Below are positions 51,871 to 59,168 of a stretch of 64,000 nucleotides of DNA, piece after piece. The position numbers and the translations under genes are program-made. This stretch comes from G965229605 sp965229605 (lineage in GTDB: Bacteria; Pseudomonadota; Alphaproteobacteria; CBDDJK01). Each line of letters begins with the position of its first letter. Position 1 is the stretch's first letter. The notes under the pieces were generated by a model that searched no databases, was not told where the DNA came from, and saw only the letters and a list, made by a program, of their open reading frames with translations. Where the stretch lies: positions 2,108,001 through 2,172,000 of the forward strand of contig OZ245892.1 of NCBI GenBank assembly GCA_965229605.1, given 5' to 3'.

Positions 51871-54122
51871 AACTGGCCCCCCTGTTCACATTCCACCGCG
51901 TGTGGCTGATCGCTGCATTTTTCCTGCTGATGGGGATGGTCGCAAGTGGGTGTGAAAGCACCTATGTCCATCTCAGTGGCACTGCGGCAATGCGGGTTCA
52001 GGTTGATGTCTATAAAGGCCCGCTGGCGGATGAGCTTCCAACCCAGTGGGCCAATCTGTCTGAAGTGGGCAACGAGTTTAGCCTACGCTTGCAGCAATAC
52101 AATACCGATGTAAGAAAAGATATTGCGATTGATGATTATTGTCAGGACAGCACGCTAGATGGTTTTAAAAAGTGGTATATCTTAGAGAATTTCAAAAAAC
52201 TTGAGGAGCTAGAGGAGAGAAAGAAACGTGAAAATGCCGCAGCCCTTGTTAAGCTCAAGACTGCAAAGGCTGCTGGGCCCAAGACTGCAGACCCTGTTGA
52301 ACCCAAGACTACAAAACATAGTCAAGAGGAAGCCGACGAATATAGGGAAATTAAGAAGGCATTGAACGATCTATCGCTTGATTGTTCTATTCTTATTGCG
52401 CTTGAGCGTGATTCCAGTGATCTATATGAGGCCTCGATTAAGCAGTATACTGTTGGCGAGGCTTTAAAAGCCATTGAGCTTGTCAAAGAATCTATTGAAG
52501 AAAGTCAAAAAATCATCGAACCTGCCAAAGAGGCTATTCTCGAAAGCCAAGATGATATTCGGACAGCTGAAAATGCTTTGCTAATGAATGAAATGAAAAT
52601 CAATAAATTAAAGGCTGAAATAGCTGAAATCAAAAAACAGATTGCAGCAGAAAAAGCTGTGCCAATCACAGATGAGAATAAGATTAAGGAATTAGAAGAT
52701 GTGATAGCTGAAAAGCGAGAAGAGATCAAAAATGCAGAAGGTGTGGTAGCCGAAAACCAAGAAGAGATCAAAAAAGCAAAAGATAAGATAGCTACAAAGC
52801 GAGAAGAGATTAAGAATATCAAGAAGGCGAAACCAATCACTTTTAGCGGCTTAATGAGTGACTTAAATAAAGTCTCAGGTCTTTTTAAAAGGGTAAATGA
52901 TTTTAAACAGTATGATAAAATCTGTTGGGGCGTTAATTTAACGGATGCACAAAGAGATAGTGCCTATGAAGAGATTTGCAGCCAGGTAGGCAAACATCTT
53001 TTTGTGTCGGCCAAAGCCAGGATTGCTTCCCATTACTGGTCAATCTTAAGCGGGATTCATTACCCTAACGAACGCAAAGTCCGCCAGCAAATGGCCAATT
53101 TTGCCAATTTGAGCGCCCAATTCAGCCAAGAATTACGTTATCGTGCTGACATCATTTTAAAACAACTGGATGGATTAACCAAAGAAAATGCATCTCTAGC
53201 CCTTAAGCTGCGCAATACATCGTTCAATGATTTTCTGAATTTATATGCTTGGTACCGTGCGGCGGATCGCCCGATCCCGGAAGAACTTCTGTCAGAGGGT
53301 CCTTATATCTTTAGCGCAGAACAAACCCGTGATCGTGTCCGTGCGATGGAGATGCTCTATGATTATGAATCATGGGAGAATATAAATGAAGTCCATGCCA
53401 ATGGGCGGGGTGAGTTTTCGCTGGCCTTGATCAAGGACCGGATCGGCAACTGGCGTTTGAAGAGTTACGAGTCAGACCCAAGCAAATTACTGGAAGCCTA
53501 TACCAAAGTTGGAACAACGCTTTTAGAATCGGCAGCATCACTAGCTGGCGGCGGTTCAGGGAGTATTCTGGCAGCCGAAAATCTAGGCAATATTCAAAAT
53601 ATGACCTCTGCCGGAGCTAAAATGGTCGCCGCAACGCAAGCTCCCATGAGCATTGGAAAGGACATAACGCAGAATACCACGACATCCAATGCTGCGTCTT
53701 CCACACAACAATCAGGAAAAGAAGTCACTCCGAAAATACTCTTTGTCGCAGAAACCAGCCGTAAAAATACAAACCAGACTTTGGGATTAGTTTTGCACGA
53801 TTTTTCAAATGATCCTGCGGTTAAAGAATATCGCGATTTACTGAAATGGGAAGAGACGGAAAAAACTATTCCCAATACATGTTTTGAAAACGGAGAGTTA
53901 ACAACAAGTTCTGGGCAAGACGAGTCAGGATGTAGCGCCTTTATCGAAAAACATCAGGCTGAAGTGGAAAAATATGGCGCGCGTCCTTTAGAAGGCCAGG
54001 AAAAAAGCAGTCAACGTATTGAAATTCGCAAACAATATGCGATGCAACTGGGTCAGTTATTTATATATAGTCAGGACCAACTTCAAGCCCACGCCAAGAA
54101 TATAGAAACCTTAAAACCCTGA
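51867..54122 (+). CDS. Large coiled-coil lipoprotein, copy A (unrecognised)
   Basis: 751 residues from ATG 51867 (ATGA overlap with the upstream lipoprotein). The lipobox ASGC gives Cys29. Conserved blocks shared with the paralogue at 54568 are QVDVYKG, PTQWANLSE, FSLRLQQYN and HYWSILSGIHYPNER. A long coiled coil (about 190-320) is rich in repeated EIK, AEKREEIKNAE and KREEIK units. The last 300 residues (from about 465) are absent from copy B. It is probably anchored in the outer membrane and extends into the periplasm. No domain is named. Confidence 0.78.
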   Translation: MKLAPLFTFHRVWLIAAFFLLMGMVASGCESTYVHLSGTAAMRVQVDVYKGPLADELPTQWANLSEVGNEFSLRLQQYNTDVRKDIAIDDYCQDSTLDGFKKWYILENFKKLEELEERKKRENAAALVKLKTAKAAGPKTADPVEPKTTKHSQEEADEYREIKKALNDLSLDCSILIALERDSSDLYEASIKQYTVGEALKAIELVKESIEESQKIIEPAKEAILESQDDIRTAENALLMNEMKINKLKAEIAEIKKQIAAEKAVPITDENKIKELEDVIAEKREEIKNAEGVVAENQEEIKKAKDKIATKREEIKNIKKAKPITFSGLMSDLNKVSGLFKRVNDFKQYDKICWGVNLTDAQRDSAYEEICSQVGKHLFVSAKARIASHYWSILSGIHYPNERKVRQQMANFANLSAQFSQELRYRADIILKQLDGLTKENASLALKLRNTSFNDFLNLYAWYRAADRPIPEELLSEGPYIFSAEQTRDRVRAMEMLYDYESWENINEVHANGRGEFSLALIKDRIGNWRLKSYESDPSKLLEAYTKVGTTLLESAASLAGGGSGSILAAENLGNIQNMTSAGAKMVAATQAPMSIGKDITQNTTTSNAASSTQQSGKEVTPKILFVAETSRKNTNQTLGLVLHDFSNDPAVKEYRDLLKWEETEKTIPNTCFENGELTTSSGQDESGCSAFIEKHQAEVEKYGARPLEGQEKSSQRIEIRKQYAMQLGQLFIYSQDQLQAHAKNIETLKP

Positions 54123-54234
54123 TGAGGGGTCGATTTCTTCGGCTTTGACGCTTTCGTTTTCGCTGTCGATCTCGATTCGATAGGCGATACGGTCGGTCAC
54201 CGCATCATCCTGGCGCAGCCAATATTCGATCAGG
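54112..54234. repeat. 123-bp duplicated block, copy 1
   Basis: It matches 55782-55904 with 2 mismatches (54201, 54210), a constant offset of 1670 bp. It covers the last codons of lipoprotein A and the 3' end of a minus-strand gene. Identity stops abruptly at 54234. Confidence 0.92.
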
Positions 54235-54338
54235 CACACATCCTCTGGCTGCTTGGGACGAAGATCATAGCTCCACCGCTTGTTTAGCGAACTTTTGTTT
54301 ATGCCCTGTCTTGCGTGCAGCCGTATATTTTGGGATTA
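54120..54338 (-). pseudogene. 3' remnant of a duplicated minus-strand lipoprotein gene
   Basis: On the minus strand about 72 codons remain open from a stop at 54337-54339. The last part, LIEYWLRQDDAVTDRIAYRI onwards, equals the C-terminus of the 55781-56404 gene. The preceding residues (RWSYDLRPKQPEDVC) look like a diverged version of its middle. No start codon with a signal peptide remains, so this is a truncated second copy. Confidence 0.7.
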
Positions 54339-54475
54339 AGCATAATTGGCAAGCCAGCAAATATTAGCCAGTAGACATTAGAGGGAGAAAATGTAATCTG
54401 TATGTTCAAAAGACCTTTCAAGATGTTTGGTTGCACAAAACATCCTCAAGATTTTTTTTGAGATTTTGAAAGAAG

Positions 54476-54493
54476 ATACAGACGTGTCTGTAT
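54476..54493. repeat. Perfect palindrome ahead of lipoprotein copy B
   Basis: ATACAGACGTGTCTGTAT has 8-bp arms, extended outward by AAAGA/TCTTT with a 2-nt mismatch. It lies 75 bp before copy B in the 230-bp gap after the remnant, and may be an operator or hairpin. Nothing else recognisable was seen in that gap. Confidence 0.5.
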
Positions 54494-54567
54494 GCTCTTT
54501 CTTTAACCCTAACCAGTCTCACACCTGTTTGAACTTATTCATGAAGAGATAATTGCCCGGCCCCCCA

Positions 54568-55758
54568 ATGAAACCGACCCGCCGCTTGTTTACACTCCAA
54601 CGTGCATGGCGAGTCTCTGTGCTTTTTCTGCTGATAGGAATGTTCATAAGTGGGTGTGAAAGTATCTATGTGCATCCCGGTAACATTTCGTCGATGCGTG
54701 GTCAGGTTGATGTCTATAAAGGGCTGGGTGATGAATTTCCAACTCAGTGGACCAACCTGTCTGAAGCAGGCAACGCGTTTAGCCTCCGCTTGCAGCAATA
54801 TAATGCCGACGTAAGAAAAGATGTCACGATTGACGATTATTGCAAAGGCAGCGTGTTAGACGATCCTGGAAAGGAGAACGGGATTGAAAATTTTGAAAAA
54901 ACTGAGCTTCTGGAGAATTTGTTAGCATTTCAAAAAGCTTCAAAAGGCCTGGAGAAGCAACAAGAGGAGGACAATAAGAAGGGGCTAAATAGTTTAACGC
55001 TTGATTGTTATATTCTTATTGCGCTTAATCTTGATTCGAGGGGACTTTATGAAGTTTCAATCAAGAAACATACTGTTCGCGAGGCTTTAGAAGCTATTAA
55101 GGATGTACGGGCATCTATTCAAAGCAGTCAAAGCATTATCGACTCTTCTCAAAAAGATATTTTGGATATTTTGGTAGATATTCAAAAAGCCAGAAAAGTC
55201 ATTTTAGAAAACGAGGAAAAGATCAAAGCAGCGAAAGCTGCGATAGCTGCAAAGCGGAAAGAAATCGAAGAAGCGGAAGCTGCGATAGTCGAAAAGCGAG
55301 AAGAGATTAAGAAACAAAATGCGCTCATTTCTCGCCGACTGGTAGATATTTCACATGCTTCTGGAGGAGTTATTGATTTTGAGTATTATGACAGAATTTG
55401 TTCGGAGATTGATTTAACGAAAACCCAAAGAGACAGTGCCTATAAAGAGATTTGCAGTCAGGTAGGCAAAAATCTTTTTATGTCGGCCAAAGCCAGGATT
55501 GCTTCCCATTACTGGTCGATTTTAAGTGGAATTCATTACCCCAACGAACGCAAAGCCCGGCAGCAAATGGCCAATTATGCCGATTTAACAGCCCAGTTCA
55601 GCCAGGATTTGGGTGATCGTGCGGATATTATTGTAAAACAACTGGACGGATTAACTGAAAAAAATGCATCTCTGGCTCTGAAATTGCGCAATATATCGTT
55701 AAATGAATTTCTGAATTTACATGTCTGGTATCATGCGCCTGTCCACATGCCGAGATGA
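54568..55758 (+). pseudogene. Coiled-coil lipoprotein, copy B, truncated paralogue
   Basis: 396 residues from ATG 54568 (matching the start of copy A). The lipobox ISGC and the conserved blocks QVDVYKG, PTQWTNLSE, FSLRLQQYN and HYWSILSGIHYPNER are kept, with a shorter coiled coil. After NLHVWYHAP the frame stops (VHMPR). The DNA just before and after that point resembles the very end of copy A, so about 820 bp was lost internally. A shortened lipoprotein could still be made. Confidence 0.7.
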
Positions 55759-55766
55759 TAGAAACA

Positions 55767-55784
55767 TTAGGGTCCTGACCCTAA
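55767..55784. repeat. Short GGGTCCTGACCC palindrome inserted at TA
   Basis: TTAGGGTCCTGACCCTAA. The parallel site in copy A reads ATAGAAACCTTAAAACCC (54102-54119), while here ATAGAAACATTA is followed by GGGTCCTGACCCTA and then AAACCC. It is thus a 14-bp insertion including a TA duplication, with the same tip as the 11146-11420 element. Confidence 0.75.
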
Positions 55785-56404
55785 AACCCTGATGAGGGGT
55801 CGATTTCTTCGGCTTTGACGCTTTCGTTTTCGCTGTCGATCTCGATTCGATAGGCGATACGGTCGGTCACTGCATCATCTTGGCGCAGCCAATATTCGAT
55901 CAGGATCGTTTCATCGGGTCCGCTGGTATGAAAATAATGGTCAGGCTGCACCAACTCGTCACTGCCTTCAATGCGGTAGTTCGTGCAGGAATCAACGCAG
56001 CCACTGTTATCGGACTCAGACGAACGCGGCCCGATGCAGACACGGCCACGGTAAACATTGACCCCTGTCCCCAGAATTTCCTTTAAGCGCCGGGTATGAT
56101 AGTGGCGATAGCCGCCGGTCTCCATTTCTTCATGCCTGAAGTCTTTGAACTCGACATTCAAACGGGCAGGAGACAGGCTGTTTTCTGAAACTGTGGTTGG
56201 TGGCAGAAAAATCCGGCAATCGGTTGTCACCGTCTGGCCCTGAAAACCATCGGTTTCTTTGGCGGTTTTATCTTCTTGCGAATCGCAGGCCGCCAGAATC
56301 AAAACCACGCCGCCAGCAAGCGAGGAAACCAGCCGTCGATAAGGGGGTGAAATCAGGCTATTCCTCCATCCCCATGTACCGGTATCAGGTTGCAGTGCCG
56401 CCAA
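55781..56404 (-). CDS. Unrecognised lipoprotein, convergent with copy B
   Basis: 207 residues. A 37-residue leader precedes the lipobox LAAC. The mature part has six or more cysteines, including CIGPRSSESDNSGCVDSC, and ends IAYRIEIDSENE then VKAEEIDPSSGF. It starts inside the tldD stop region (20-bp overlap), so it may be read with tldD. A 3' remnant of a relative is at 54120-54338. No family is recognised. Confidence 0.7.
   Translation of the reverse strand: MAALQPDTGTWGWRNSLISPPYRRLVSSLAGGVVLILAACDSQEDKTAKETDGFQGQTVTTDCRIFLPPTTVSENSLSPARLNVEFKDFRHEEMETGGYRHYHTRRLKEILGTGVNVYRGRVCIGPRSSESDNSGCVDSCTNYRIEGSDELVQPDHYFHTSGPDETILIEYWLRQDDAVTDRIAYRIEIDSENESVKAEEIDPSSGF
55782..55904. repeat. 123-bp duplicated block, copy 2
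   Basis: Second copy of 54112-54234 (2 mismatches). Here it covers the intact 3' end of the minus-strand lipoprotein gene. Confidence 0.92.
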
Positions 56405-57821
56405 CAGTCAATCCATCCATACGCAAACTGGGCTGGCCAACGCCAACCGGAACGCCCTGACCATTTTTCCCGCAGGTGCCAATTCCATCATCCAGCTTCA
56501 AGTCATTCCCAATCATCGAAACACGGGTTAGGGCATCCGGTCCATTCCCGATCAGGGTTGCCCCTTTCAGGGCCGGGCCAATCTTCCCGTTCTCAATGGC
56601 ATAGGCTTCGGTGCAGGAAAAGACAAATTTTCCATTTGTGATATCAACCTGCCCGCCGCCAAAATTGACGGCATAGATTCCTTTATCAACCGATTCAATC
56701 AATTCTTCCGGTGCATGCGTGCCAGCCATCATATAGGTATTGGTCATACGCGGCATCGGCATATGGGCATAGGATTGCCGCCGCCCGTTTCCGGTTGCCA
56801 TCACATCCATCAGCCGGGCATTTTGGCGATCCTGAATAAAGCCTTTTAAAATGCCATCTTCAATCAGGACAGTGCGGCCCGTCGGCGTGCCTTCATCATC
56901 AATCGTCAAGGACCCCCGCCGTCCGTCAATATTGCCTTCATCGACAACGGTCACCCCGGGGGCGGCAACCCGTTCGCCAATCAGTCCGGCAAAGGCGGAG
57001 GTGCCTTTGCGGTTAAAATCGCCTTCAAGCCCGTGGCCAACGGCTTCATGCAACAGCACACCGGGCCAGCCGGGTCCCAGCACCACCGTCATCTCCCCGG
57101 CCGGGGCAGGGACAGATTCCAGATTGACCAGAGCCTGACGTAAAGCCTCGTCAACTTGAAAATGGCAGGATTCTCTGGTGAGAAACCCTTCTATATCGGC
57201 GCGCCCGCCGCAGCCATAGCTGCCGACTTCGCGCCGTCCGTCCTGTTCAACCATCAGCTGAACCTGCATCCGGATCAAGGGCCGGATATCGGCAACCCGA
57301 AAGCCGTCCGGCTTGATAATCTGAACGGCCGACCATTGGGCCGAGATCGAGGCACTGACCTGCTTCACCCGTGAATCCAGCCCGCGGGCATAGGCATCAA
57401 TATCCTTAAGCAAGTCAACCTGCGCTTCAAAAGCCAGAGCTTCCAGGGGATCATCTGCCGGATAAAGCTGGCGGTCTGTGCGTGCGGGTTTTTCCGCCCA
57501 TTTGCCGTTATAGCCGCCACGTACCGAGCGCACAGCCACCCCGGCCCGCTTGAGTGCATCGCTGCTAAGCTCATCGCTATGGGCAAAGCCGGTGCGGTCT
57601 TCGGCAACCCCCCGCAGTCCAAAGCCGTGTGACAGGTCAAAGCTGGCAGATTTTATTCGTTCATCATCCAGAACCAGAGCCGAGGAGCGGGTATATTCAA
57701 GAAAGAGTTCTCCGTCATCCAGCCCGCCGAGGGTTTCATTGACGGTTGCTTCAGTTTTATTTTTATCGAGTCCCAAGCGATCAAAGAAGAGATCGTCTGT
57801 GGTATTGAGTGCTTCTTGCAT
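56385..57821 (-). CDS. tldD: Metalloprotease TldD
   Basis: 478 residues, full length. The metal site is LLHEAVGHGLEGDFNRKGTS (about residue 255-275, HExxxH). VVDEGNIDGRRGSLTIDDEG and YMMAGTHAPEELIESVDKGI are TldD segments. It forms a heterodimeric peptidase with TldE/PmbA that trims unfolded peptides. No pmbA is in the window. It precedes the lipoprotein gene by overlap. Confidence 0.96.
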   Translation of the reverse strand: MQEALNTTDDLFFDRLGLDKNKTEATVNETLGGLDDGELFLEYTRSSALVLDDERIKSASFDLSHGFGLRGVAEDRTGFAHSDELSSDALKRAGVAVRSVRGGYNGKWAEKPARTDRQLYPADDPLEALAFEAQVDLLKDIDAYARGLDSRVKQVSASISAQWSAVQIIKPDGFRVADIRPLIRMQVQLMVEQDGRREVGSYGCGGRADIEGFLTRESCHFQVDEALRQALVNLESVPAPAGEMTVVLGPGWPGVLLHEAVGHGLEGDFNRKGTSAFAGLIGERVAAPGVTVVDEGNIDGRRGSLTIDDEGTPTGRTVLIEDGILKGFIQDRQNARLMDVMATGNGRRQSYAHMPMPRMTNTYMMAGTHAPEELIESVDKGIYAVNFGGGQVDITNGKFVFSCTEAYAIENGKIGPALKGATLIGNGPDALTRVSMIGNDLKLDDGIGTCGKNGQGVPVGVGQPSLRMDGLTVGGTAT

Positions 57822-57833
57822 ATTTACCCCTTT

Positions 57834-57857
57834 TTATAAGCAGCGTTATAAGCAGCC
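57834..57857. repeat. 12-bp tandem duplication between sucB and tldD
   Basis: TTATAAGCAGCG (57834-57845) and TTATAAGCAGCC (57846-57857), one mismatch, fill most of the gap after the sucB stop. Confidence 0.75.
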
Positions 57858-57858
57858 A

Positions 57859-59130
57859 TCAGACGTCCACCAGAAGCCTGACCGGGTCTTCAAGCATATC
57901 CTTGATTCGCACAAGAAATGTCACGGCTTCGCGTCCGTCAATAATCCGGTGGTCATAGGAATGCGCCAGATACATCATATGACCGACCGCGATATCGCCT
58001 TTTTTGGTGACCACGGGGCGCTTTTGAATTTTATGCATTCCCAATATCCCCGATTGCGGCGGATTGATAATCGGGGTTGAAAGCAAAGAGCCAAACACAC
58101 CGCCATTGGTGATGGTAAAGGTCCCCCCTTGCATTTCAGCGATAGTCAGTTTTCCTTCGCGGGCGCGGCGGCCAAAATCAGCGATAGTCATTTCTATTTC
58201 AGCAAAACTGAGACTATCTGCATTGCGCAAGATCGGGACAACCAGCCCTTGCGGCGTGCCAACCGCAATACCGATATCATAGTAGTTTTTGTAGATGATC
58301 TCGTCGCCATAGATTTCAGCATTAACCGCCGGGAGTTCCTTTAAAGCGGTAATCGCGGCTTTGACGAAGAAAGACATAAAGCCCAGCTTGGCCCCGTGTT
58401 TTTTCTCAAAACTTTCCTTATAGGAATTGCGGACTTCCATCATCGGGCCCATATCGACCTCGTTAAAGGTGGTCAGCATCGCGGCCCGGTTTTGGGCTTC
58501 CTTCAAGCGGGTGGCGATCACCTTGCGCAGTTTGGACATTTTCACCCGCTCTTCGCCGCGTGGATCAAAGGGGCGTTCTCCGGCCGGGGCATAATCGGCA
58601 ACCGGTGGCGCAGAGGGCGCAGGAGGTTTCGCTGCCGGTGCGGCTGGTGCCGGTTTTGCCTGTTCTGGTTGAGTAAGGGCCGCGCTAACATCTTCTTTCA
58701 GCATATTGCCTTTAGGGCCGCTTGCCGGGATATTGGCCGGATCAAGGCCTGATTCATTCAACAAGCGCTGGGCTGACGGGCTTGGCGGCATTTGTGTATT
58801 TGCAGCCGTGTTTGAAGGAGCAGGGGCTGGAGAAGCGGCTGGCGCAGCAGCAGCGGCAGGTTTTGGAGTATCAGAAGGTGCGGCCCCGGCTGCTCCGTCT
58901 TCCAGGATACAGAGACTCATGCCCGGGGTGACCTCGCTTCCGGTCTGGGCCAGGATTTTCCCCATCCGGCCCGCCGCCGGAGCCGGGACTTCAATCGAGA
59001 CCTTGTCGGTTTCCAGCTCGACCAGAGTTTCTCCGTCAGCAACAGCATCGCCTTCCTGTTTCAGCCAGGTCTGGACAGTGGCCTCGGTGACAGATTCGCC
59101 AAGAGTGGGGACAGGGACTTCAATTGCCAT
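57859..59130 (-). CDS. sucB: Dihydrolipoamide succinyltransferase (E2 of 2-oxoglutarate dehydrogenase)
   Basis: 423 residues. The lipoyl domain carries K43 (ETDKVSIEV), an Ala/Pro linker spans about 80-120, and the E1/E3-binding domain lies near 125-165. The catalytic domain ends SYDHRIIDGREAV with the active-site His and Asp. It accepts succinyl groups from SucA in the TCA cycle. It is 38 bp after sucA. The lpd gene usually next is replaced by tldD. Confidence 0.97.
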   Translation of the reverse strand: MAIEVPVPTLGESVTEATVQTWLKQEGDAVADGETLVELETDKVSIEVPAPAAGRMGKILAQTGSEVTPGMSLCILEDGAAGAAPSDTPKPAAAAAPAASPAPAPSNTAANTQMPPSPSAQRLLNESGLDPANIPASGPKGNMLKEDVSAALTQPEQAKPAPAAPAAKPPAPSAPPVADYAPAGERPFDPRGEERVKMSKLRKVIATRLKEAQNRAAMLTTFNEVDMGPMMEVRNSYKESFEKKHGAKLGFMSFFVKAAITALKELPAVNAEIYGDEIIYKNYYDIGIAVGTPQGLVVPILRNADSLSFAEIEMTIADFGRRAREGKLTIAEMQGGTFTITNGGVFGSLLSTPIINPPQSGILGMHKIQKRPVVTKKGDIAVGHMMYLAHSYDHRIIDGREAVTFLVRIKDMLEDPVRLLVDV

Positions 59131-59168
59131 CGGTTAATCCTTTATTTCACACGAAGAAGAATATTAGA

